A DNA stretch of 62,480 nucleotides. Source: Discostella pseudostelligera. Taxonomy: Eukaryota > Bacillariophyta > Thalassiosirophyceae > Thalassiosirales > Thalassiosiraceae. Under the pieces are notes generated by a model. That model worked only from the letters and a program-made list of their open reading frames with translations. It did not search any database and had not been told where the DNA came from. Positions 43,450 to 54,646 of this stretch are shown piece by piece. Each line of letters starts with the position of its first letter. Positions within the stretch are counted from its first letter, which is position 1. The DNA is taken from positions 1 to 62,480 of the forward strand of contig JALLBK010000009.1 of assembly GCA_036940085.1 (NCBI GenBank), read 5' to 3'. Made by a program: the position numbers and the translations under genes.

Positions 43450-45494
43450 ATGCCTCCCTCCGGCGGACCCCCCGCCCGTCGTTCGGGGAACCAACCCCAT
43501 GGCGGTGGGAGCAGCAGTACTGCCAACCGTCCCCTCTACGCCATCGATTTCACGGCCGTAGCCTGCGGTAAACGCATCGCCAACACCAAACGTCGCGTCC
43601 GATGGCGTTTTGGATTTGCCAACCCCGAAGCCCTCGAGGCCGGTGCTACCGGCATTGCCTGTCGTGGGGAAGAGCATGATGTCACCATGGTCTGGTCCAT
43701 CACGTCCGGAAAGCGTTTGATATTGGCTGATGGACAGGAGGTGCACTATTCTAGCTCCCGCTCGGCTGTCATTGACTTCTCGTGGACGATGCGTGGCAAT
43801 CATGTCCTCAAGGTGGTCGCGCATGCCACGACGCCCATGACGGTCGAACCGGGCTTTAGACAGTATGATTTCTTCGTCGATGGACGGAGTTTCTTCAGCT
43901 TCCCGAAAGTGTATAGGTTGGGATTGACGCCCGGGGCGGGGAAGATGGATGCACGTTCGCCACGGGGGGGAACAAACTATGCCGAGAGTTCGGGACGGAT
44001 GAGTGCTCCTCCCAAATCGATTGCGCTCATTGAGGCGCCGCACAATCCCGATGAGGTGAGTAGAAATTTTATTACTGGAGATTTCTTCCTCTAGAATTGA
44101 TGTCATTGCAAGTAGAAATTTTCTCATCGATTTCATCCAATTACTTTTTTAAATTTTGGGCCGTCAATTATTATTAGGAGGAAGCCTACCTCCGGGAGGC
44201 AATCAAGGCCTCCCTTGAAACAGAGTCGAAGCGTCAGGAGGGGAAAACTTCGGAGAAACCTGCCATTTCTGCAGAGGCTACGGACTTGTTGATTGATTTC
44301 ATGGATGATTGGAATCCTACGCCGTGAGTTTGGATTAATTAGTACTGCATTGCTTTGTTTCAAATTATTGACCCGTTGCTCAACAATGATAAATGCAGCA
44401 TCCCCGCCCCTGTCTCTGCACCTACTGGAAACGAATGGGCACTCGCACCCGCCCCTTATCAGCAAGGTAATCAATGGGCAGCCTCCGCTCCACCCACTCA
44501 GCTCGATAATAGTTGGGCTCAACCACCACCAGCGCCCATGCCAGTTCAGCAGCAACAAAACATGTATGGGTCGAACGTCTATGCCTCTATGCAGGCCAAT
44601 CCGTTTGCACCCTCTGCTCCAACTCCCGTGCATCAGCAGCAGCCCACCACCACCCAAAACTTTGCCGGTTACGAAGCTCCCGCCGCGGATCCATTCACCA
44701 TGCCCGCCTTCGCCCAGCAACCTCCCGCAGTGCCTGCTTACGGACAGCCAGCTCCAGTGTCGAGTGATCCCTTCCATTCTCAGCCACCTCCCATGCCCGC
44801 CGCCCCTGAACCTGCTGCCCCCACCGCGATCGATGGAGGAGGAGGGTCCAATGTCTTCTTGACAATGGGAAGCATCAGTAACTCGGATGGTCTTTTGGCT
44901 GGATCTCAATCCCATGCAACTGCTCCGACAGGCGGAAGCGCGACGGGGGGAGGAACTTTAGCCGACAAGGCACTACAAAATCTAATGGGATCCATCGACT
45001 CATTTGGCCTTACTGGCAACGCTTCGAAGGCACCCGCGGCTGCGAAAAATCCATTTGATTCCAATAACATCATGAGCCATGCTACGTTGGGTGAGATCAA
45101 GAGCTCGAAGTCTGGTGAGAAGAAACCTGTGATGAACGTCCCCCCGGGACCGGGCGCCCTCGTTATGGGGAATACTCAAGGTGGTAATTGGGGAGGGTAT
45201 GGCGGACAGTCCCAGTATGGTGGAATGGGTGGTGGTTCAATGCAACAGCCGCAGTACACCATGTCGGGGGGATATCCCCAGCAGCCTCAGCCGCAAATGG
45301 GAATGCAGCAGCAATCGTTTGGGATGCAGCAGCAGCAGCAGCAACCAATGATGGGACAACAGCCGCAGATGGGAATGATGCAGGGGCAGCAGCAGCCGCC
45401 GATGCAGCAGCAGGGCTACGGTGGAGCTCCGCAATATGGTCAGCAACAGCCGCCGATGCAGCAGAATCAGTGGGGTGCGCCCTCCTATTACTGA
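43450..45494 (+). CDS. FAIM-like domain protein with UIM and DPF/NPF motifs, candidate endocytic adaptor
   Basis: Three exons, 43450-44055, 44178-44323 and 44399-45494, give 615 residues; junctions are GAG|GTGAGT/attag|GAGGAA and CC|GTGAGT/tgcag|CATCCC. Residues about 33-160 form a beta-rich region with TSGKRLILADGQEVHY, FSWTMRGNHVLKVVAH and RQYDFFVDGRSFF, resembling the FAIM1 fold. Exon 2 opens with EEAYLREAIKASLETE (about 203-218), a textbook ubiquitin-interacting motif. The rest is a disordered Pro/Gln/Ala/Met-rich tail with NPF at about 318 and 468, DPF at about 348 and 374, and a Gln/Gly/Tyr-rich end. UIM plus DPF plus NPF is the working part of epsins (ubiquitin cargo, AP2 and EH-domain binding), here with a FAIM-like head instead of ENTH. 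Role is inferred. Confidence 0.7.
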
Positions 45495-46076
45495 GAGGTT
45501 CTTCTTTGAGATAGACCTACTAATGAAACCTACCGACCATAAACGAAGGGTTGTGTGTGGGGGTGAGATCAACGCACTATGTTACCGATTCGCCTTTTGA
45601 TTAGGAACACCTACCATTTTTACATTACTGCATGTTTGCGTGTGGGGGGGACTATCGAGAATACTACTACTTGGAAGAGAGATGTTTTATTGTACGTTCA
45701 TGAAAGATGTGCAGATACGGATATATGGTGGAATAGAATGCCCAAATGTATTTGATTCTCTTTACTACTAGATTATCCTGTGTTTTACTTGCTGAAACTT
45801 TCCCGATTGTCTGAATTGTGCCGCTGACGAATAATCTAGAATGCAATGGACAATGTTATCGACATTCCACTTTCCCTTTCATAGGGGTATTGTATTGTCG
45901 GTGAGAGAAAGTCTGCGTGCAGAGACACCCTATTGCCGCTTGTGCTTCCCCAATATTTTATTTCGAGTCGTGTCGAATTAAAATCAACATCTCCAAGACG
46001 ACTAAGGACCCTTCATTGCAGCAATACCAAAGTAGAGCAACGATACTCGAACTCGTACTTGCCGACAATAACTACG
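45495..46076. other. Intergenic stretch
   Basis: This is the 3' region of the FAIM-like gene and the leader of the next ORF. An open frame reaches back to about 45917, but without an ATG in frame with the downstream gene. I see no other feature. Confidence 0.4.
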
Positions 46077-46808
46077 ATGAAGTGGCTTACCAGTGGATCA
46101 CATCGCTTGAAGGCGAATCTCAATCGATCGTTTGGTGCGAGGAAAACGAAGAAGGCGGCTGCGGTGGCGGCAGGAAAGAAAGACGTCAGCTACAAGTCAA
46201 TATTGTCCTCAAACAAAGATGCAAAGTCCTCTCGGTTAAGAATAGCCCGCAGCAAAGCCATCACACGAACTGAACCATTGGATGATAAGCCAGCGATGTT
46301 GCCGTCCGAAATATACCATGATTCTAAATGCCCTCCCACTGCTGTCGCTACTACGATGAAGCCGCTTCAGCTCCGGAACCCCGACAGCGACCGAGTGCCA
46401 CTCATTGCCCGGCGAAAGGAGGAATCGAACCGACCGCACTTCATCCGAAATCGCACCCCTGCTTCCAATGTTGTCCAAAATCACGCCGTAGATCAGCACC
46501 GATTGCAAAATGATTTCTTGTTCGGCGCCGATTCGAACGGAATGGTTTGCGACGATCCCCAGACGGTGGATGAAATCCTTCCTCGCGAGCACTTCACCGG
46601 GAGGTCAGCAGATGCGCATCATCAGTATCGGAGAGAGCACCAACTGAGAAAGACACGTGATGCCACTAACCAAGAGCATTTGACCCCCATCACAGATAAC
46701 ACTCATTTCCAGTACCAGCCACCGCAACAGAGACTTCGATTCTTCAACAACGGCGTCGAAGTTGACATTGGAGGAATGCCGCTATCCGCACGTCTCGAAT
46801 CACATTGA
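46077..46808 (+). CDS. Orphan basic protein, function unknown
   Basis: A single-exon ORF of 243 residues starting at the first in-frame ATG (MKWLTSGSHRLKANL). I do not recognise it. The first 60 residues are strongly basic (KANLNRSFGARKTKKAAAVAAGKK), the middle is rich in Arg, His and Asn, and the end is more ordered: QQRLRFFNNGVEVDIGGMPLSARLESH. There is no signal peptide or membrane segment. Its composition suggests nuclear localisation or nucleic acid binding, but no domain supports this. It is tail to tail with the membrane protein gene, with 78 bp between stop codons. Confidence 0.5.
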   Translation: MKWLTSGSHRLKANLNRSFGARKTKKAAAVAAGKKDVSYKSILSSNKDAKSSRLRIARSKAITRTEPLDDKPAMLPSEIYHDSKCPPTAVATTMKPLQLRNPDSDRVPLIARRKEESNRPHFIRNRTPASNVVQNHAVDQHRLQNDFLFGADSNGMVCDDPQTVDEILPREHFTGRSADAHHQYRREHQLRKTRDATNQEHLTPITDNTHFQYQPPQQRLRFFNNGVEVDIGGMPLSARLESH

Positions 46809-46886
46809 GGCACTTGTTTTCGTTCATTATAGACTCATTGTAGAATATGCATGCCTGATTTGACCGGAGATGTTGTTCACCATAAC

Positions 46887-49743
46887 CTAACGAGAATTAT
46901 TCTCCTCCGTCCAGTTGTGCGTATTAATATCGTATTCATCGTCCCAAAATTCGTTACCATATAGACTACCGTGGATGAATTCTCCCACCAGACGCATCGC
47001 CAAGACAGTCAAGGCAAGCGACATCATCCTCTGACCTCGGCGCGAACTAACGAGGATGGCAACTACCGACATGACGACAATCGGCTGGGGTATAGTGCCA
47101 CGAACGCCAGCCCACCTACACAAGATGCCAAATGCAGTCAGAACAGAACGAGACATGTACAAGAAGAGGGAGGTGACAGTGTGCCCACGTCCGAATGGCG
47201 AAAGGAGCAGTTGCTTGACGTCGAGATATAGAGAAAGTAATAGTGATCGAGCATGTGAGAGAGATTGTGAGGACGATCATCATGTAATTCCGATGCACAC
47301 TGACCTCTAATGTTCTACTACTCCTTCTTGTTGGACGTGACGGCGATTGTCGAGTATCAAAAAGAAGAGAAGCGATTGTACCCCCCTCTCTCCAAAATGG
47401 CACCTCATCAAGCCTTGACCTCGGGAATGATCTGTTACCCGGCTGACGAGATGATGATGGTGGTGTACTGACGATGTTAGACTTCGCACGCATCCTCGCT
47501 CGTCGATTGTTCCGGTAGGTGGATGAAGCACCACTAATTGTATTTGTAGAATCGTCACTCGCAGACAATAAGTATTCGTCGTTCAACTGTCGACGCAGTA
47601 CCTCCTTTCGCCCATCATCTACACCCTCCATTTGGTTCTTCCATGAGTCATAGTACGATTCCTTTGTAGTCACCGAGGTTGATGCAGGAGAATGCAACCC
47701 CAGAGCATCATCGAACTTGCGACGGAGTCGATCCTTCCATTGTCGTTTGTGGTGGAGCTCTCGTTCCGCCTTCTCCTCCTCTCGTTCCATCTGCTTTTGG
47801 GTTGCTTGATCAGCATAGAGGCCGTAGATTCTTTTAGAATCTGCGATTGCATCATCATCTTCCCCATCGCCACTGGGGAAACGCCGGCTTTGACGCTCAG
47901 TAACTGTTTCGTTACCGCCAATGATAGGTGTTTCCGAAGGTAACATGTACTGAGATACTCCTCCTTCCTCTTTCCTCCCCCGTCTCCCCTCGATATGATC
48001 ATCATAATATGCCGCGCGTCTTCTTGGTGGCACGCGCCTCTCGACACGATGAATTGGTGCATACTCATCTTGTCGTGTTTCCAAACTCCTTACCTTACTG
48101 CCATAATAATCATCAATGTTGCTTCGACGTCGACGTCGACGTCGACGTCGTCGCCTTCCTTCCCCTTCTGCACGTGGAGAGTAATTCAAGATATTCGCAT
48201 CCTGCCATCCCCGTTCTTCTCGTTCCTCCTCCATTATATCATCGTCATACCGCCATCTCTTCCCTAAATTTGCAGTAGCGTCACTGGCACCATCAAGAAC
48301 GGCATCGACTACCGCATCGGTCACAAGACGAGTTGCGGTCTTGCCTGCTTCATAAAACCCCATTAGGAAAATCTGCAGACCATTATCATACATTTGATTT
48401 CGTGGATCTTCATCTTCTTCATTATCCAAACGAAAGTCACTGTCAAGATCAATGACCTCAGTACCATCAACGTCCCGATCATAATATTCGTTCGTTGCAT
48501 ACAAATTGTAATTCCTCCTCCCTCCATCTCGAGCATCCTGATCACCACTATATTGTGGTCGATGACGACGACCAGATCGTTGAGGTCGATGGCTATCGTC
48601 GCCATACTGATCCCCATTAGCACTCTTCCGCCGTGATTCCCTTCTTCCCCATGATCGATTTTGTGATACCCGATTCCTTCTACTCCCATGTTGCTCGTGT
48701 TGTCCTTCGAATAATGTGTCGTCATTATAACGTTCACTTCGAGTAGTTGATTGAGGAGTTTCAGGAGGCGGAGGGAATAACCGCCGCCGCCGTATTGGTG
48801 GTGATTGTCGTCGCCGTGCTCCTCTCCCTAAACTTGATGAGATTTCATCATTGAATCTCAATTTCTTCCCAGTAGTTTCATATTCATCCACATCGAATTG
48901 TGGTTGTTGACTTTGTTCCTCGTCATCATCGGTACCGTCATTACTTATAACTTCTGCATCAACTACACCTACAATACCATTATTATTGCCATTGCCAAAA
49001 TTGTTATTAGCACCACGCCCAGCACTACTACCTGTTCTCTCCTTAGTAGTAATAACATGAGATAGTACCAACTGTTCCAACTCATGACGTGAAGCCGTGG
49101 GTGCATATCGAATATGGTACGTGTCCAAATATTGAAGTAGACGTGTGGATGACATTTGGGATAAGACCTTGGTGAGCAAGTGCCGTCGTCGTTGGAGTGT
49201 TGTGTCGGATGAGGATGGCGTGTTGGTTGTTGTTGATGTTGAAGTGGAGGAGGAAGATGGACCATTCGCAGCAAATAGTGGCGGCAATTTCCATGATGTG
49301 GATGCAGACGTAGGTCTTCTAGAATTGCCTCTTGCATGCATCACCATCAATTGTCGCGAGTGCACTGATACCTCATTTTTATGGTTGTTCCATATCCTAC
49401 TATTTCCCCAGACGTCATTGTTCATACCTAAACCCGATGATTCCTTTCTACCTTGTTGTCGTTGTCGTCCACCACCAACACCTCTGCTGCTGGATTGAAA
49501 TGCAGCCTTCACCGCTGATGCAGATGCGCAGTCATGCAAATAATATGGAGAGCGGATATCAAACGAACACGAGGCGGATACTATGAGCAGCAGCATCAAT
49601 AAGAATTGAGCCATAGTTGTTGACACGGAGATTGGCACTATTGGCAACGAACTACTAGTATCGCCGTTGGCATTCATACTGGTGCTAGTGCATCGACAGC
49701 GCCGACGGTGTCGACGATGCTGTTGTTGTTGTCGTGGAAGCAT
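46887..49743 (-). CDS. Secretory-pathway membrane protein with a SAP-like segment and Arg-rich linkers
   Basis: Two exons, 49743-47305 and 47213-46887, joined at GAG|GTCAGT and gtcaag|CAACTG in phase 0, give up to 921 residues. The signal peptide MAQFLLMLLLIVSASCSF is preceded by about 43 basic residues, so the Met at 49614 may be the true start (878 residues). A helix-extended-helix segment resembling SAP is at about 200-245 from the upstream start (LTKVLSQMSSTRLLQYLDTYHIRYAPTASRHELEQLVLSHV). A long low-complexity part is rich in Arg, Asp and Tyr and includes an 11-Arg run. The C-terminus has hydrophobic helices (about 815-890; IVVMSVVAILVSS and LALTVLAMRLVGEFI). I know no family with this layout; SAP-like helices behind a signal peptide recur in algal plastid-targeted proteins. 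Function unknown. Confidence 0.6.
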
Positions 49744-50056
49744 GTATGTTTTCAATTGCTCCCCCGGTGCCGTCGTGAATTGTCTTTTGTAGATGACGGC
49801 GAGAGGTGTGTGGGGCGGCGGTGGGTTACTATGGTATCAAGGAAAGCTCTTCGTATCTCTAGGGCGTCGACGTCGGCGGCTCTCATTCTCATGGTGGTGT
49901 TGGATGTGAGTGGAGTTATTTTGGCGGGAAGGCGTTGCTACGGCAGTGCACGCACAAAAATATGGCGGGAAGCCATTTTCGAGTCGAGACAACATCACAT
50001 GGCACAATGGCGAACCATGATGTTGTGGATGTGGTGATATCGAAGTGTTGCCGCCG
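49744..50056. promoter_or_regulatory. Divergent promoter with composite E2F cassette (copy B)
   Basis: The cassette at 49916-49993 has TTTTGGCGGGAAGG, CTACGGCAGTGCACG, ATATGGCGGGAAG and CGAGTCGAG in order. Upstream, at 49847-49896, lie AGCTCTTCGTA and GTCGGCGGCTCTCATTCTCA, which are also found in copy C. It separates the membrane protein gene (-) and the choline transporter-like gene (+). Confidence 0.65.
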
Positions 50057-52254
50057 ATGACCATGGCATCCACCTCTTCTTCGCCACCATGGCCACCCTC
50101 CGCGACGGCGACGGCGACGGCGACGCCAATAGCGGTCGTTCAAGGAGTGTACGTGAATGCCAGTGAGAGTGACCAAATCAACCTCTACAACAGTGGCCGA
50201 TCTCCCACCACCGCCAACACTCACATTGCCAAACAGAATGTTGTCACCGACAGCTATTACTATTCCCATTCCGCCACCGAGAATAATCAACAATCTCGAC
50301 CAAGACGACAACAACAACAACATCGATGCAATGATTTTCTATTCGCAATATTGTTTCTGGCGCATCTTGTTGTTATGGCGGGGGTAGTTTCACATTATGC
50401 ACCAAAAATGTTTTTGGAGGTTGCGTCCGGCAGTAGTAGTAGCAATAATAACAACAGCAACAATGGCCGGAACTTGATGTCATCAATATTGACTAAAAGT
50501 TTGGAAGTACAAGACGTTAGAGATAATCACAATCACCCGGTCGATGAGGAAGACGAAGATGTCAGAAGCGACAATGATAGTATAACAATTGGTGCTGGAG
50601 ATAGTTATTTCTTCGCCTCGCGGTTGCTCAGTATGGAAGCGGGGCCTCGTTTCCTATCGGCATTTAACAACATCAACAACAATGCCAATGAGCAGCGTTA
50701 CACCAACAATCACCATCGTCGTGCACAGCAGCAGCAGCAACAACAACAACCACAAGGAGATGATGGATCCTACGATGACAGCATCACCGGCACCGACGAC
50801 ATGGCCGATTTAATGCTACTCCTCGGTGTATCGGCAGCAATATCACTCCTGTTGTCCACGGGAGCATTGACATTTATGATATCATGTGCAGAATCATTGA
50901 TTAAATTTGCATTGTTGTTTAATACTGTTGCTACGGCCGTGGTGAGTTGCAGGGAGATCTCATGTTTATTATTGATATTCATGTATCCAACTTAGGAATC
51001 TCACCGAATAACTATGCTCTCTCACACCTCAATACATTATTTTCTTTGTGGACTGGTTCAAGTTCGCCGTTGGATCACTCTTCCTCTCCCCCTTTGCTGC
51101 ACTCATGGGGCTATTCCTCTTCATCATGACCGTATACTACGCCTATGTCGTCTGGGGACGCATACCCTTCGCGGCCTCGAACCTTGTTACAGCCTCCACC
51201 GCAGTACGGTTTCATCTCTGTGGTCTTGCGACACTGGCGTACGTGTCATTGTTTCTGGTGACTGGTTGGACACTATGGTGGACAGCGACGTTCGTTTCGA
51301 CGGTATATGTCACGAGTGGTTGCGATGCGGAGGGGAATTGCGCGAGTGAGACTAGTCTGTGGTTGGTCTTTGCCCTGTTGTTGAGTTATTACTGGACATT
51401 CCAAGTTATTAAGAATGTGGTGCATGTGACGGTGGCGGGAACTGTGGGAACTTGGTGGTTCGTCCCCTCAGCCGATGCTACTATTGATATTGAGGAGAAG
51501 GAGGTGGATGGTGAATCATCTTCATCGGCATCTCGCTGCTGTTGTTGCTCTCGCACCGTGGGGGGGGCATATCTGCGTTCGATGACAACATCGTTCGGTA
51601 GCATCTGCATGGGTTCCCTCCTTGTGGCTATTGTCGAGGCGGCAAAGAATACTGTCAGGAGTCTACGTGAGAGTGAGGACGGTGGAGGCATTTTCTTATG
51701 TCTTGCAGAGTGCCTCCTGGCATGTTTGCAGGATGTATTGGAGGTGAGCAGTGCTTTGCATGGATGGATTGACCCTCGCATATGTAGTTGCACTGCTAAA
51801 TTTGCTTCTTTTCTTTCAGTATTTCAACATGTGGGCCTTTGTTTTCGTCGGAATTTACGGCTACCCCTTCATTGAGTCTGGAAAGTGCGTCATGGAGCTG
51901 TTCAAGTCACGGGGTTGGACTACAATCATCACTGACCAACTTGCGGAAGGAGCATTAGGTCTAGTTAGTCTCGCCGTCGGCCTGATTACAGGACTAGTGT
52001 CATTGGGAATCGCCGCCGGGCGAGGTATGGTGTTTGGTGACGAGCTTGGTGCTTCCGCCGCGGCCTTCTTTGCTGGTTTCGTTATTGGAATAGTTGTGAC
52101 GAGCACTCTCCTTACATTGGTCTCTTCGGCTTTGAGTACCGTCATCGTCTGTTATGCTGAAGCCCCAGGCGAATTTGAGAAAAATCATCCGAAGTTGAGC
52201 CAAGATATGCGTTCCGCTTGGAGACAGGCGTGGCCGGACGAATTTCAATACTAG
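50057..52254 (+). CDS. Choline transporter-like (CTL/SLC44/Pns1) membrane protein
   Basis: Three exons, 50057-50941, 51063-51743 and 51820-52254, give 666 residues. The start is the first in-frame ATG (MTMASTSSS). A long Asn/Gln/Ser-rich loop (about 125-245) follows the first membrane helix (FLFAILFLAHLVVMAGVVSHY, about 95-115), as in the family's large first loop. At least eight more hydrophobic helices follow. Family blocks are GRIPFAASNLVTA, YWTFQVIKNVVHVTVAGTVGTWWF, FGSICMGSLLVAI and YFNMWAFVFVGIYGYPFIESGK. A Cys run (RCCCCSRT) before the conserved FGS region is also typical. CTL proteins move choline or ethanolamine across plasma and organelle membranes; some function in lipid or sphingolipid homeostasis. 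The first junction (GTG|GTGAGT to ttcaag|TTCGCC) is less certain than the other. Confidence 0.9.
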
Positions 52255-52380
52255 AGAGATATTGATTTGCGTCGTGAGTAAGCCATCCATGATCGTCGTA
52301 GGAATTGTAGTTAATATTTGTTCCTTGATTGCAGTCCACTGTTAGATTAGGTAATAGTAATGAATATTCATCAATGATCA

Positions 52381-54646
52381 CTACTTCTTCCGCGCTAGAG
52401 TTAGAGAAGCTATCAATATCGATACCGCTGCCCCTATGCATACACCAGCTAGCAGACCACGAGCATCCCACCCAGCCGACATACGGGTACTAAAATGTCT
52501 CCCTACGGGTGGCTCCTTCTCAAACTCACTGGAACCCCCTTTGTCGGGTAGATGATGAGCTCTGTGATATGCGCGAGTAAGCCTTGCATGCGCCATTTCC
52601 TTCCTTCTGTCTCCCGCTGCTCTTCCTACTCTATCACGATCATTACCATCGTCGTCTCTAGTCAAGGCCTTGCAGAAAATCATGCGATTTTGTCGTGATA
52701 TCGACTCATCCATCAGCTTCATCTTTACTCGATATCTAACTCCAGCACTCAAGCCTGCATCCCAGCTCATCATTTTCCCCGCGGCTAATATGTCCATGAG
52801 TGCGCCAATTGACAGAGTTGCATTGATATTCTTGCCATTCCCACTGCCGCCACCATTATTCGTGACGAGGCCGTTCGCAAGCTTTTTCCACCATCCACTG
52901 GACGTTCAAGGGAAGATATCAATGATCGTGATCCATCGTTTTTCAATGCACATCAAGAAAGAAAAATAAAAGACTTACTCATGATCTTTTTGGCAACATG
53001 GCATCACCGCAACATTCACTCCGTATTCCGATGCGATTTGGAGGGTTTCATCGGTTAAATGCTGACAGGCATGACATGCCACGACAGTGACACATGTATT
53101 CTTGGCATGGCATAATATGGAATCTAATTCTACTCGTAATCCTGTGCGCAGACATTCGTGACGATATCGCAATTCTTTCGTTTTTGTTGGTAATGATGAA
53201 GTAAGAAGATGGCGATTGTTCCTTGCATCAGTTTTGGTGTTCGTATCATCAGCATTGGTAGANTAATGATGAAGTAAGAAGATGGCGATTGTTCCTTGCA
53301 TCAGTTTTGGTGTTCGTATCATCAGCATTGGTAGACCAAAATCGACTCCACGCCTCGCGCACGCCAAATTTACCACTGTTGCATTCGGCAGGATCAATAA
53401 CGACGGCAGTATGACATTCTGGAACAAGGAGGAGAAATAACGCCGCAAGCGCACCATGGCCTCCGGCAACATCCAGGACATACTCTATCCGGCTTTCGCT
53501 ATCTTTCATATATGTCCGGACGGCATTGGCCATGGCCCAATTCTCTTTGAACTCCTTAATGCTCGGACTGTGTATATTGTTGGTATGCAGTGCATGGAAG
53601 AGACGTTGTTCGAGTGTAAACACTCCACCCGCTTCCTTCTTGGGCAATGAAGAAGTTGGAGAGAGATGTTGGAGGAAGTAATGCATTATGGAATTTGTTT
53701 CGGTACCACCCGCATGGAAATGAAAGCGAGCATCAAACTTGAATTTTGGAGGTGGCGGCAGTGGTAGTGTCGGGCAACCGGCTTCGTTCTCAGCACTATT
53801 ATCTTCTCCACCGCACCAATCATTGTAGTGTTCTAACAACATTGTTAACCATATCGAATCATCGGCAAACATTTGATGGAGTGGTATGTCATGAATATCA
53901 TGAAACCAAATTGGTTCAATTTCGTCGCACCCTCTCATTTGAGTCATTGGGACAATAGTTCTTGGAGCATACGCCGGTACAGTAGATGCGTTGTTCTTCT
54001 TCTGTGCTTGGATATTGTCGGTTCCATTGTCATTGGTAGTAACATGATGTGACGACGACGACGACGAGAACGACTGTTTGTCCAGTGATATGAATACACA
54101 AAACAAATGCACCAGCATATCCCGATTCACATCATGATCCTCAAACGTAAAATGTATCTTTCCAACAAAACTCTGTTCCATTTCCTCCAGTGATACATGA
54201 ATTCCACATTCTTCCTCAAGTTCTCGCACTGCCCCCTTGGCAGGATGATTGTATTCATTTAATGACGGTTCAAGCTTCCCCCCGAAGCAGTTGTAGAATC
54301 CCGATCCGAATCCACGAAGTTTCTTCCCGAGAAGTATGCTAATGTTGCTGATATTCGCGCCAGTTGTATCATTGTGGCAATTGTCATTGATGTCGCTGCC
54401 GCCATCGCCATCAACTTCACCAGCATGAATTGTTTGGTCATCGTTCCGAGAGAGAATGACCACCAACGAGAATACAGTCGGCGGTACTGCTACGCTATCG
54501 TCAGACGACACTGCCCCCAAATATGACGCGAGAGATTCGTGCCTGGTCCCCAAACGAGAGGACGGTAGTCGATGATGATAACTATTGTACTTTCCTCGCA
54601 TTCTTGTCATGTGGTCATGGTCGTGGTCGTTGCTCTCGTCGCTCAT
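52381..54646 (-). CDS. MTH1-type Nudix hydrolase fused to a methyltransferase-like domain and a C-terminal membrane helix
   Basis: Two exons, 54646-52979 and 52897-52381 (CATGA|GTAAGT, gtccag|TGGATG). The first is interrupted by a 73-nt assembly artefact (see 53191-53335); without it the frame runs through, giving about 703 residues. The Nudix domain (about 55-330) aligns with MTH1/NUDT1, which cleaves oxidised purine triphosphates: KKLRGFGSGFYNCFGGK, VRELEEECGI, RGCDEIEPIWFHDIHDIPLHQMFADDSIW and KFKFDARFHFHAGG. The Nudix box has about four extra residues before REL, and the loop after VHLFCVF is expanded. A second domain has FKENWAMANAVRTYM, VLDVAGGHGALAALFL (AdoMet-binding type), VVACHACQHLTDETL and VAVMPCCQKDH. 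The C-terminus is an Arg-rich stretch and one hydrophobic helix (LAGVCIGAAVSILIASLTLA), suggesting a tail-anchored protein. The substrate of the second domain is unknown. Confidence 0.8.
53191..53335. repeat. 72-bp perfect duplication flanking a single N: assembly artefact
   Basis: Bases 53191-53262 and 53264-53335 are identical, with the window's only ambiguous base (n, 53263) between them. The duplicate shifts the reading frame of the Nudix-methyltransferase gene by 73 nt, and dropping one copy plus the n restores it. This is what an unmerged contig overlap looks like. Confidence 0.9.

Noticed and set aside
44133..44915. 260-codon minus-strand ORF antisense to the FAIM-like/UIM gene
   Set aside because: It overlaps a well-supported spliced gene and translates antisense Pro/Gln codons into Trp/Gly-rich sequence.
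53191..53335. The 72-bp duplication as a biological tandem repeat or frameshift
   Set aside because: The single n exactly between identical copies and the frame restored on collapsing them point to an assembly error.
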